Origin: Planctomycetota bacterium
Lineage (GTDB): Bacteria > Planctomycetota > Planctomycetia > Planctomycetales > Planctomycetaceae
Reading direction: 5' to 3'
NCBI GenBank assembly: GCA_014584345.1
Contig: JACTNB010000030.1
Coordinates: forward strand, 173,095-237,094
Length of the DNA stretch: 64,000 nucleotides
This document shows positions 26,896 to 35,707 of the stretch, piece by piece. Below the pieces are notes generated by a model. The model ran no database searches. It was not told the DNA's origin and saw only the letters and a list, made by a program, of their open reading frames with translations. Each line of letters opens with the position of its first letter. Within the stretch, counting starts at the first letter, position 1. The translations under genes were made by a program, and so were the position numbers.

Positions 26896-29001
26896 ATGTC
26901 CGATACTGACTTCCAAGCCGATGATCTCCCGGAAGAGGTTCCCCTGCTGGAACGTCTGTTGCGGTACGTGCCGGGGATCGGCCCTGCCCGCGCGGCACTG
27001 CTGGCCAATCTGGGGTTGCAGAGTGTCGGGGACCTGCTGTGGTACATGCCCAGGGACGTGCTGGATCTGTCGCAGCTATCCGGCGTACAGGAGTTGACCG
27101 AAGACCGAATGCATACATTGCGGGGGAAGGTAGTGGATGTCGATTCCCGCGCGCTGTCGCGTGGTCGCACCCTGGTGGGTGCCATTCTGCGAACGGAAGG
27201 GGGCCTGGTGCGTGGCCTCTGGTTTAATCAGCCCTGGATGCAGAAGCGTTTGATGTCGGATCAATGGGTGCTCTGGTCGGGCAAGCCGAAATTTCGCGAG
27301 AATCGCTGGGAAATCAGCAGCCCACGTATTCAGTGGCTGGATGCCGACGAGGAAGACGCCCAGGGAGAAGTCCTGACAAAATACGGGCTGACGGAAGGGT
27401 TGTCGCTCGATGCGCTGCGGCGGATGATTGCTTCGGTTCTGGAACTGGTCGAAGGCCAGCTTGCCGATGTTCTGCCGGAAAAGTTTCGCCTGCACTACAA
27501 GTTGCCGAAGTTGCCCGACGCGTTGCGCAACTTGCACCGTCCCGCCTCGTTGCAGGACTATCAGGCGGCGCGGCGGCGCGTGGTGTTCGACGAGCAACTC
27601 GTCTTTCAACTCGGCCTGGCGTTGCGACGGCGTGTGCGGGAAACGACGGAACTTGCTCCCCCCATACAGGTCCCGCCCAAGGTCGATGCGCGGATCCGGC
27701 GTCTGTTTCCGTTTGATTTCACGCCGGGGCAGGAACAGGCGATTACAGAACTCACGGGGGACCTGGGGCAGGACAAACCGATGCATCGTCTGCTGCAGGC
27801 GGACGTGGGGGCGGGCAAGACGGTGGTGGCGATCTACGCGATGCTGGCGGCGATTGCTTCGGGATACCAGGCCGTGCTGATGGCCCCCACGGAACTGCTG
27901 GCGCGTCAACACTGGTTGACTATCAACCAGGCATTGCAGCACAGCCGGGTCAAGCGAACGCTGCTGACCAGCGGCTTGACCGCGACCCAGCGCCGCGACA
28001 CGCTGGCCAACATTGCCAGCGGGGCACTGCAGTTGATCATCGGCACACAGGCGGTCATCCAGCAGGACGTACAGTATCGGAATCTGGGGCTGGTAGTGAT
28101 CGACGAGCAACACAAATTCGGGGTGGTGCAGCGGGCTCGCTTTCGAGGCCTGGCTTTGTCGCCCCATGTGCTGGTAATGACCGCCACGCCCATTCCCCGC
28201 AGTCTCTGCCTGACACTCTACGGGGACCTGGATTTATCCGTCATGCAGGATCTACCGCCCGGTCGCCAGGTGGTGATCACCTCGCGCGTCGAAACCCCAG
28301 TGGTGGAACAAAAGGCATGGAATTTCGTGCGGGAAAAACTCCGGGCGGGCAGGCAGGCATACGTGGTCTGCCCGTATGTGGACAGTCCCGATCCCGAGGC
28401 ACCCGCGGGCGCGTTGCAGGTGTTTGAACACCTGAGTCGGGAATTCGCGGAGTTTCGCGTGGGACTGGTGCATGGGCGCATGGATCGGAACGACCAGCAG
28501 CAGGTGATGACGGCCTTCCGGGATCGTGAAATCCAGCTCCTGGTGGCCACCACCGTGGTGGAAGTGGGGGTGGATGTTCCTAACGCAACGCTGATGGTGA
28601 TCCTGGACGCGCATCAGTTCGGCCTGTCGCAACTCCATCAGATGCGGGGGCGTATCGGCCGAGGAACCTTCCAGGGATATTGTTTTCTGTTTTCCAACAC
28701 CGACAACGAAGATTCGCGGGAACGGCTGGCGGCACTCGAACGATCCACGAGTGGATTCGAAATTGCCGAAGTCGATTTCTCGCTGCGCGGCCCGGGCAAC
28801 GTGCTAGGGACGGAGCAACACGGAGCCGTCCCATTTCGCGTGACGTCCCTCCCTCGGGATGACCAGATCGTGGAGGAAACACGGCGCGCGGCCAGCCGCA
28901 TGGTATCGCACGCCACCATCGATCAACCCGAATTCGCGGCTTTGAAACGAGCCGTGATTGATCGTTACGGCGAGCAACTCGATCTCCCTCGAACCGGTTA
29001 A
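26896..29001 (+). CDS. recG: ATP-dependent DNA helicase RecG
   Basis: 701 residues, normal length. It regresses stalled forks and processes branched DNA. The N-terminal wedge/OB part begins with LRYVPGIGPARAALLANLG (helix-hairpin-helix-like, about 22-40). Walker A is DVGAGKTVVA near 303, motif II DEQHKFGVVQR near 403, and motif III TATPIPRSL near 435. Motifs IV-VI include VVEVGVDVPNA near 560 and the QMRGRIGRG motif. The start is the ATG at 26896 (MSDTDFQADDL); the open frame 36 bases upstream has no family character. polA follows on the same strand 110 bases downstream, possibly a repair cluster. Confidence 0.96.
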   Translation: MSDTDFQADDLPEEVPLLERLLRYVPGIGPARAALLANLGLQSVGDLLWYMPRDVLDLSQLSGVQELTEDRMHTLRGKVVDVDSRALSRGRTLVGAILRTEGGLVRGLWFNQPWMQKRLMSDQWVLWSGKPKFRENRWEISSPRIQWLDADEEDAQGEVLTKYGLTEGLSLDALRRMIASVLELVEGQLADVLPEKFRLHYKLPKLPDALRNLHRPASLQDYQAARRRVVFDEQLVFQLGLALRRRVRETTELAPPIQVPPKVDARIRRLFPFDFTPGQEQAITELTGDLGQDKPMHRLLQADVGAGKTVVAIYAMLAAIASGYQAVLMAPTELLARQHWLTINQALQHSRVKRTLLTSGLTATQRRDTLANIASGALQLIIGTQAVIQQDVQYRNLGLVVIDEQHKFGVVQRARFRGLALSPHVLVMTATPIPRSLCLTLYGDLDLSVMQDLPPGRQVVITSRVETPVVEQKAWNFVREKLRAGRQAYVVCPYVDSPDPEAPAGALQVFEHLSREFAEFRVGLVHGRMDRNDQQQVMTAFRDREIQLLVATTVVEVGVDVPNATLMVILDAHQFGLSQLHQMRGRIGRGTFQGYCFLFSNTDNEDSRERLAALERSTSGFEIAEVDFSLRGPGNVLGTEQHGAVPFRVTSLPRDDQIVEETRRAASRMVSHATIDQPEFAALKRAVIDRYGEQLDLPRTG

Positions 29002-29111
29002 CCTGGTGATCGGCAAGAAATTCGTTTCAGGCAAGTGCCTTGATCCTTCCCGGCGAATCGAGTGCAATACTCGGTCTTGCATTACAGAAATTACCCCACT
29101 GGAATCGATCC

Positions 29112-31913
29112 ATGCCTGAACAGCTTTACCTGATAGATACCTTTTCGCTGCTGTTTCAGGTGTACCACGCCATTCCCCAGATGACCGGACCGGCCGGACA
29201 GCCCACGAATGCGGTTTTCGGTTTCACCCGCGATCTGCTGATGATTCTCAAGCAGAAACGCCCCGATTATCTGTTGTGCGCCATCGATTCCGAAGGCCCC
29301 GGCATTCGTTCCGACTGGTATCCCGAGTACAAAATTCATCGGACGGAAATGCCCGAGGACATGGTACCTCAAATTCCCATGCTGATCGATGTGATCGCGG
29401 GCTTCGGCATCCCGCTGGTCAAGGCCCCTGGTTGGGAAGCGGACGACGTGATTGCCACCCTGACACGGCAAGCCGAACTGGCGGGACTGCAGGTAAATAT
29501 CGTTTCCAGCGACAAGGACTGTCGGCAACTGCTCGGCGACCACGTGCGGATCTTCAATTGCCGCAAGGGGGAATACTTCGGCCCGGAGGAACTGAAGCAA
29601 ACCTGGGGAATCGAACCGCGTCAAGTGATCGATTTTCAGTCGCTCGTGGGGGACGCCGTCGATAATGTGCCCGGCGTTCCCTTGATCGGCCCGAAGAAGG
29701 CGACCGCCCTGCTGGAGCAATTCGGAGACCTGGAAGGAGTGCTCGCCCATGCCTCCCTGGCTCCCGGCAAGAAGCTGCAAGAGAATCTGGTAACGTTTGC
29801 CGACCAGGCGCGGATCAGTCAGAAGCTTGTTACGTTGCGGACCGATCTCCCCTTGGATTTCGAGCTGGAATCGGCCAGGGTCGGCGGTATCGATACGGCC
29901 CGGCTGCAACAGTTGTTTCTCGAGTTCGGGTTCCGCAAATTCCGCGAAGAGTTGCACGAGCTGCCCGGTTCACTCGTGGTCAATCCGACCCCGCGAAAAC
30001 AGCAACGCGGACTGTTCGATATCCCGGCGGAATCCCAAACCGCCTCGCCAACATCCACGCCCGCGCCTCGATTGCCGGTCCCCGAAATAAAAGTTGCGTC
30101 CCCGTTTCAGCACGACCGGGAATGGACGGTGGTACGAGACGAGCAGACCCTGGCGGACCTGATTTCCACCTGGGGCAATTCCAGCGAAATTTGTATCGAC
30201 CTGGAAACCACTTCCGTAGATGCCATGCGGGCCGAAATCGTGGGCTGGGCCGTCGCGGTCGAACCGGGCAGAGCCTGGTACATTCCCGTGCGGGGGCCCC
30301 AGGGACAACCCGTTCTGGATGATCGCCAGGTTCTGGAGGCGTTTCGCCCCCTGCTGGAAAATCCCGCGATTGCCATCAGCAATCAGAACCTCAAGTACGA
30401 TCTGCTGGTCTGGAAGCGTCACGGCGTGAACTTGGCCACCATCGGTATGGACCCGATGGTCGGCCATTATCTGCTCGATGCGGGCGCACGGAGCCACGGC
30501 TTGAATTCCCTAGCGGACGAGTTTCTCAAGCATCGCATGATCCCCATTTCCGAGTTGATCGGCACGGGCAAGACACAGCAGCGGATGGACGAGGTCGATA
30601 TCGATGTGGTGGCGGAGTATGCCTCCGAGGATGCCGACGCGGCCCTGCAGATTGCCCACATCGTGCGAGACAAACTGCGACAGGAACAACTCTGGACGTT
30701 GTATCAGGATGTGGAACGTCCGCTGATCGGCGTGCTGGCAGACATGGAATTCGCGGGCATCCGGGTGGATGAACGGGAATTATTTGAGCAGAGCCAGGTC
30801 GTAGGGGAGCGTGTCGAGGAATTGCTGGAGGAATTGAAGCAGAGCACGCACCGCCCCTTCAATCCCGATTCTCCCAAGCAACTGAGGGAAGTGCTGTTCG
30901 ATGACCTGGGCCTGCCCGTGCAGAAGCGGACCAAAACCGGCCCCAGCACGGATCAGTCGGTGCTCGAAAAACTGGCGTTGTTTCATCCCCTGCCGGCAAA
31001 AATCATCGAATATCGGCAACTGGCCAAACTGAAGGGAACCTACCTGGACGCGCTACCCAAAATGATTCATCCCGAGACGGGACGGATCCATGCATCGTTC
31101 AACCAGGTGGTCGCCGCGACTGGACGACTCAGTTCCAGCGATCCCAACCTGCAGAATATCCCCGTGCGCACCGCCGAGGGGAGACGGATCCGCAAGGCCT
31201 TTATTCCGGGCCAGCCCGGTTGGGAACTGCTCTGTTGCGACTATTCACAAATAGAATTGCGCGTACTGGCCCACTTCAGCGGAGATGCCGCCCTGCAACA
31301 GGCGTTCCGCGAAGGGAAGGACATTCACGCTGCCGTCGCCGCCGAAGTGTTCCAAGTCGACGAAACTGCCGTCGATGCCGACATGCGCCGCGTTGCCAAG
31401 GCGGTCAACTTCGGCGTGATTTACGGTCAAAGCCCCTTTGGCCTGGCGGAATCGCTGCGCATCCCGCAGGAACAGGCCGCGGAATTCATCGAGGATTATT
31501 TCCAGCGATACCCCGGCGTGACCCGCTTTATCGAAACCACGCTGGAGGAATGCGTCCGCAGCGGCTACGCCTACACCCTGCTGGGCCGCCGACGCCCCAT
31601 CACGGGGATCAAGAATACGGGAGGCCGCAATCGCAATCTGCCCGAACGAACCGCCATCAATACGGTCATTCAAGGCTCGGCGGCGGACTTGATCAAACTG
31701 GCCATGCTGAACGTGCATCGCCAGCTTGCCAACGCGAAGCTTCAGGCCAGGATGCTGCTGCAAATTCACGATGAACTGGTCTTTGAAGCTCCCACTGGGG
31801 AACTGGCCCCCCTGCGCGACCTCGTGCAACGGGAAATGTCGACGGCCATGTCCCTTACCGTGCCACTGGTTGTCGACATGAAACACGGCCAAAACTGGCT
31901 GGAAGCCAAATAG
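29112..31913 (+). CDS. polA: DNA polymerase I
   Basis: 933 residues. It fills gaps and removes RNA primers in replication and repair. The 5' nuclease domain (about 1-300) carries YLIDTFSLLFQVYHAI and ADDVIATL. The 3'-5' proofreading domain (about 340-520) keeps its first acidic motif CIDLETTSVD, so proofreading looks intact. The polymerase domain (about 530-933) shows LLCCDYSQIELRVLAHFSGD (motif A, near 709), RRVAKAVNFGVIYGQSPFGL (motif B) and LLQIHDELVFEAP (motif C). The start is the ATG at 29112 (MPEQLYLIDT); the 72 upstream bases in frame are not conserved-looking. A half-copy of the inverted-repeat element lies directly downstream. Confidence 0.97.
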   Translation: MPEQLYLIDTFSLLFQVYHAIPQMTGPAGQPTNAVFGFTRDLLMILKQKRPDYLLCAIDSEGPGIRSDWYPEYKIHRTEMPEDMVPQIPMLIDVIAGFGIPLVKAPGWEADDVIATLTRQAELAGLQVNIVSSDKDCRQLLGDHVRIFNCRKGEYFGPEELKQTWGIEPRQVIDFQSLVGDAVDNVPGVPLIGPKKATALLEQFGDLEGVLAHASLAPGKKLQENLVTFADQARISQKLVTLRTDLPLDFELESARVGGIDTARLQQLFLEFGFRKFREELHELPGSLVVNPTPRKQQRGLFDIPAESQTASPTSTPAPRLPVPEIKVASPFQHDREWTVVRDEQTLADLISTWGNSSEICIDLETTSVDAMRAEIVGWAVAVEPGRAWYIPVRGPQGQPVLDDRQVLEAFRPLLENPAIAISNQNLKYDLLVWKRHGVNLATIGMDPMVGHYLLDAGARSHGLNSLADEFLKHRMIPISELIGTGKTQQRMDEVDIDVVAEYASEDADAALQIAHIVRDKLRQEQLWTLYQDVERPLIGVLADMEFAGIRVDERELFEQSQVVGERVEELLEELKQSTHRPFNPDSPKQLREVLFDDLGLPVQKRTKTGPSTDQSVLEKLALFHPLPAKIIEYRQLAKLKGTYLDALPKMIHPETGRIHASFNQVVAATGRLSSSDPNLQNIPVRTAEGRRIRKAFIPGQPGWELLCCDYSQIELRVLAHFSGDAALQQAFREGKDIHAAVAAEVFQVDETAVDADMRRVAKAVNFGVIYGQSPFGLAESLRIPQEQAAEFIEDYFQRYPGVTRFIETTLEECVRSGYAYTLLGRRRPITGIKNTGGRNRNLPERTAINTVIQGSAADLIKLAMLNVHRQLANAKLQARMLLQIHDELVFEAPTGELAPLRDLVQREMSTAMSLTVPLVVDMKHGQNWLEAK

Positions 31914-31984
31914 CCCGGGAAACCGTCTGCCAATCTCCGACGCGGGCGCGTACGGCTCGGAAACACGTTCGCACAGGCGAAGCC

Positions 31985-32133
31985 AGTGGCACACATCAGG
32001 TCCACTAAAGTGGACTTATACATGAATGAAGCAGCCCGAACGTGGCCCACTACCTGACGGGCGCGGCTAGTTTTCCAGGCATTTTCGAGACAAAATTTAC
32101 CAGATTGGTAACTGTGTGAGAAATGCGGGTTAG
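31985..32133. repeat. Composite inverted-repeat element, copy 4 (one-sided)
   Basis: Only the right side is complete. The spacer-like part has a small hairpin (tccactaaagtgga). The right arm is at 32042-32071 (gtggcccactacctgacggg). The flanking module follows to the outer end gtgagaaatgcgggttag at 32116-32133. No left arm is recognisable. The outer end overlaps the stop codon of the minus-strand gene that follows. Confidence 0.75.
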
Positions 32134-32537
32134 TGCGTTGTCGGAGCCATGTCCTGGAATGGGATGCGTACGGAACGCAGGACGTGGGATTGTTCGGGGA
32201 GTTGCTGGAACAGGTGGATTTCGCAGAGGTCGTAATTCTCGATGACGAGTTGCTCTCGAACGATCCGTTGCACCTGCTCGACGTGGTCCTGAAATCGTGA
32301 TTCCTCCTGGAGGGGATGGAATTCGACCCGCATGACAATTCTCAACACACGGGGCGTCTCGCGGTGCAGGCCATGCTGGCCTCCTTCCACGCGGGGACTG
32401 GAACCGGGAAAACGCTGGCCGAGGGTGTCTGTCAGGTGGCGAAAGGGGCCAGTGTGCAAATTCCAGTAGGTGTACAGCCCCGCAGTCACGCAGAGTGCGA
32501 ACAGGAACATGCAGGCAATCAGGGAACGACCGGACAT
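32130..32537 (-). CDS. Hypothetical single-pass membrane protein
   Basis: 135 residues. The N-terminal membrane helix is LIACMFLFALCVTAGLYTYW (about 6-25), followed by an extracytoplasmic soluble domain (about 30-135). This has mixed helix/strand character: VLRIVMRVEFHPLQEE and a long helix ending REQLVIENYDLCEIHLF. No family recognised. It lies 31 bases downstream of the FKBP gene on the same strand, so the two are probably co-transcribed. Its TAA stop codon lies inside the outer end of the repeat element, so the element may have set the present C-terminus. Confidence 0.7.
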   Translation of the reverse strand: MSGRSLIACMFLFALCVTAGLYTYWNLHTGPFRHLTDTLGQRFPGSSPRVEGGQHGLHRETPRVLRIVMRVEFHPLQEESRFQDHVEQVQRIVREQLVIENYDLCEIHLFQQLPEQSHVLRSVRIPFQDMAPTTH

Positions 32538-32568
32538 GCGGGGATTTTCCGCGACGCATGCGGTGGCG

Positions 32569-33006
32569 TCAAGCAGGAGGAGCGGATTCCATGGAGATCA
32601 GGTGAATCGTGTATTCCAGCGATTCACCCGCCAGGGGATGATTGATATCGAGGACGGCTTCGTCCTGGGTGACGTGCACCACCCAGACATCAATTTCCTG
32701 TTCGTCGATCTGCACGCTCAGTTGCTCCCCTTCCTGAATCCCCGCGGGGAGCGCCGTCAGCGGAATATTGAGTTGCATGCGGTGATCCCGCCGACCGAAC
32801 ACCTGCTCGGGTTCCAGCCGAATGGTTTTGGTATCGCCCGGGATCATGCCGACAATCGCCTCGCGGAGGGAACGCAGGTAGCGGGGATCGTCCAGGCGTA
32901 GCGTCAAGGGTCTGCGATGGCTGGTATCTTCGACAACGCCCCCTTCCCGGGTACGCGCGGAATAATGAATGGTCACTGTATCCTGCAGGGTGGCGCTGTG
33001 TTTCAT
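32569..33006 (-). CDS. FKBP-type peptidyl-prolyl isomerase, SlyD-like
   Basis: 145 residues. It begins DTVTIHYSARTREGGVVEDT, the FKBP opening strand. The core includes LREAIVGMIPGDTKTIRLEP (about 49-68), followed by FGRRDHRMQ (about 71-79), where SlyD-type proteins insert the IF chaperone domain. The IF domain (about 76-125) carries DEAVLDINHPLAGESLEYTI, the typical D-x-NHPLAGxxL motif. It lacks SlyD's His-rich metal-binding tail. It is a cytoplasmic prolyl isomerase/chaperone. The frame extends far upstream, but only the ATG at 33006 fits. It is the first gene of a two-gene unit. Confidence 0.92.
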   Translation of the reverse strand: MKHSATLQDTVTIHYSARTREGGVVEDTSHRRPLTLRLDDPRYLRSLREAIVGMIPGDTKTIRLEPEQVFGRRDHRMQLNIPLTALPAGIQEGEQLSVQIDEQEIDVWVVHVTQDEAVLDINHPLAGESLEYTIHLISMESAPPA

Positions 33007-33758
33007 GAAAAAATACTTCGTAAAGAGGCAAACCGAATCGTCGGTCGGCGCGCGTTCGGCCTGAATTCTGGCTATCCGCGCGGTTCCCGCGATGGGTGTT
33101 CCGTTGCGAGAATCATTCCGAAATCCCCTGGAGTTCGCAGGTCGCCAGTTGATTCTGGAGGACCGTGTAAGGATAATGAGGAAGTTCCCGGACAGACGGA
33201 TTATAGGGTTCCTCGCCAGACCAAATGAAGCGGGATGACACTTCAATACCGGCTTGCCTCCTCTCCCCCCCGCATGTTGACGGACAGGACACCCGTTACA
33301 ACCCCCCCATGGGGAATCGCGGGACGGTAAGCCTCTCCACCGGTGTGTCGGCGGTTGTTGCCGGAATGCAACAGAAGTTTCCCGAGGTTGCACATTGGCA
33401 ACGGAGACAGGTGCATGCGTGCAGTGTCGAGGAGGGACAAGAGCGGGCAGCATCACAATCTGTCGGCGTTCCCGGGGATCGATCAGGCAGGAACTTCCGG
33501 TATATTCCGAATAACGTTCGGCAAGGGGGGGCCCGGGGAAACCACTTGGGTGAAAATTTCTTGTGCAGACGAATTCCGGCGCGAGAATTGCGAACAGGTT
33601 ACGTGCTATTCTAGGTTCGTGGATGCAAGGTGAGACGTTCTTCCTCTGTCCGGAGCCGCGAGGAATGGTTCAGCCAGAGCCAGATTTATGGCGGGAAGCC
33701 ATGACGATCCATGGGATCGACGAGCACGAAACACGTTGTTAATCAGGATAACCAAGGC
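33007..33758. other. Non-coding divergent region between FKBP and Ser/Thr kinase genes
   Basis: 752 bases with several short frames, none with ribosome site, domain or codon use that convinces me. It must carry both divergent promoters. The sequence gagaattgcgaac at 33584-33596 recurs upstream of the gene at 53802. Confidence 0.4.
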
Positions 33759-35234
33759 ATGTCGCTGAAGCTGACAGCAGAATCGTTCCTGGCGGGAGTG
33801 CGGGCCAGCGGTTTGGTGGAACCCAAAGTGCTGGATAACGCCCTGACGGAATTGAAGCGTCATGGGAGGAAACTCGACGACGCGACCGAACTGGCGACCG
33901 AGCTGCAGAAACGGGGGCTGATCACGGAATGGCAGTCCGAAAAGTTGCTGCAGGGCCGGCACAAGGGCTTTATACTTGGCCGTTATAAGCTGATGAACCT
34001 GCTGGGCCGCGGCGAAATGTCGGCCGTTTACCTGGCGGAACACCTGGCGATGCAACGCCGCTGCGCCATTAAGGTGCTGCCGGCGAACCGCGTGAAGGAT
34101 ACTTCTTATCTGGGCCGCTTTCAGCGCGAGGCACGTGCCGTCGCGGCGCTGGATCATCCCAATATCGTGCGGGCCTACGATGTCGATCAACAGAACGAGG
34201 GGGGCGCGGAAATCCATTACCTGGTCATGGAATTCGTCCAGGGAACCAGCGTGGAAAATCTGGTGAAGAAAAACGGCCCCATGAATTACGTGTCCGCGGC
34301 GGATATTATTCGTCAAGCCGCGGAGGGGTTGTATCATGCGCATCAGGCGGGCCTGGTGCATCGCGACATCAAGCCGGGCAATCTGCTGGTCAACGAAACG
34401 GGCACGGTGAAGCTGCTCGATCTGGGCCTGGCCCGCTTCTTCAAGGAGGATGGCGAGGAATCGCTGACAATCAAACACGATGAAAAGGTTCTGGGAACGG
34501 CCGATTATCTGGCGCCAGAGCAGGCAGTCGACAGCCACAATGTCGATCAGCGGGGCGATATCTACTCGCTGGGCTGCACCTTTTATTATGCCTTGACGGG
34601 CCATCCTCCCTTTACGGATGGCACGCTGGTGCAGCGTTTGCTGGCCCATCAAACGCGGCAACCGCCCTCCATCAAGGTCGACCGACCGGACATACCCGAC
34701 AGCCTGCTGGCGATCGTGGAAAAGATGATGGCCAAACGCCGCGAAGAACGGTACCAGACGGCTCGCGAGCTGGCAGATGCCCTGACGGCCTGGTTGAGCG
34801 AACACGGTTCCGAGGAGTGGCGGCGAAAAAACATCAACCTCATCAGTCTGCTGTACGGAACCAGCCATCCCAGTATTGCGACACAGTTACCCTCGGAAAC
34901 ATCGGCGGACTCTCCCCGCACGGCGAATTTGGCAGCGGCCAAACCGGTACGCGGCCTGGAAGACAAAACCCCCATTCCGGCGTTGCGGCCACGTCAACCA
35001 CAAAGGCGGCCCCGTCCGGCGGAGGGGGGACAACCTCGCCGCCGCACCGCACCGGAAGAAGGGTCCATCACTGGACGGAATCTGGCGCATACGACGCGCC
35101 GTCGGGTTGGCGAAGCCAGTCATTCCAACAAAATCGACATTCGCTGGATCTGGGTCGGTATACTCGCGCTGGTGCTCACCGCCATCATCGCCTTCAGCGC
35201 CAGTTATCTGCTGTTTGCGGGAACGGGAAGCTGA
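33759..35234 (+). CDS. Eukaryotic-like Ser/Thr protein kinase with C-terminal membrane anchor
   Basis: 491 residues. An N-terminal helical extension (about 1-75: SFLAGVRASGLVEP, RGLITEWQSEKLLQG) is a feature common in planctomycete kinases. The kinase domain (about 80-340) has the Gly loop LGRGEMSAVY, CAIKVLP with the ATP lysine, the catalytic loop HRDIKPGN near 200, LLDLGLARF in place of the DFG motif, and the GTADYLAPEQ activation-loop end. A Pro/Arg-rich juxtamembrane part (about 390-455) leads to one helix, WIWVGILALVLTAIIAFSA (about 463-481), with a tiny outside tail. The DFG change (DLG) is common in bacterial kinases and tolerated. An in-frame ATG at 33711 is an alternative start. Confidence 0.92.
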   Translation: MSLKLTAESFLAGVRASGLVEPKVLDNALTELKRHGRKLDDATELATELQKRGLITEWQSEKLLQGRHKGFILGRYKLMNLLGRGEMSAVYLAEHLAMQRRCAIKVLPANRVKDTSYLGRFQREARAVAALDHPNIVRAYDVDQQNEGGAEIHYLVMEFVQGTSVENLVKKNGPMNYVSAADIIRQAAEGLYHAHQAGLVHRDIKPGNLLVNETGTVKLLDLGLARFFKEDGEESLTIKHDEKVLGTADYLAPEQAVDSHNVDQRGDIYSLGCTFYYALTGHPPFTDGTLVQRLLAHQTRQPPSIKVDRPDIPDSLLAIVEKMMAKRREERYQTARELADALTAWLSEHGSEEWRRKNINLISLLYGTSHPSIATQLPSETSADSPRTANLAAAKPVRGLEDKTPIPALRPRQPQRRPRPAEGGQPRRRTAPEEGSITGRNLAHTTRRRVGEASHSNKIDIRWIWVGILALVLTAIIAFSASYLLFAGTGS

Positions 35235-35707
35235 GTCACGGTCCTTTCCGTCTGAAACGGTTACAACGACCCGCCCGCCAGCGAACGCGACATTTTTTCC
35301 GGACGACACCCAATTTCGGTTGCCCGGTTAACCGACGCGAGGTTGAATACCTACATCTTCGATGATGCAAATCGGCAACAAGCCCCTTGCGGGGTATTGC
35401 CGCCAAAGAACCACTTGGTTGCCGGGCGACTGGTGTTTCCCTTCCCTTGTCGATGCCGGATGGCAGTTTCCGTGTTGCGAACGGAGTTGCCGTCGCGTGC
35501 GGCTCGGCAAACGTGATTTTCCTAAATTCACGGCACGGCGAGGACACTCCGGACGTGCGAATGAACGACCCGCTTGCCCCAGGGCAGCGGGTCGTTTTCC
35601 TTTTCGGCCGCCGTCTAGAATAGTCCCCCCGGGGCTCCGCGCCGGGAAGCGCACGCTTGGCCTGCTCCCTCGCGGTTACGGCTCCGAATGTGCAATCAGC
35701 CACGCCG
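35235..35707. other. Non-coding region between convergent kinase and TlpA-like genes
   Basis: 473 bases between two convergent genes. Apart from the strong hairpin at 35564-35605 I see no gene. Confidence 0.45.
35564..35605 (+). terminator. Rho-independent terminator
   Basis: aacgacccgc pairs perfectly with gcgggtcgtt, extended by tgccc/gggca with a one-base bulge, and followed by ttttcctttt. This is a 15-pair stem on the plus strand, about 330 bases after the kinase stop codon. No U-tract is present on the minus-strand reading. Confidence 0.75.

Noticed and set aside
33225..33633. Two overlapping plus-strand frames of 96 and 129 codons between FKBP and kinase genes
   Set aside because: No ribosome sites, compositional character of non-coding DNA, no recognisable domain.
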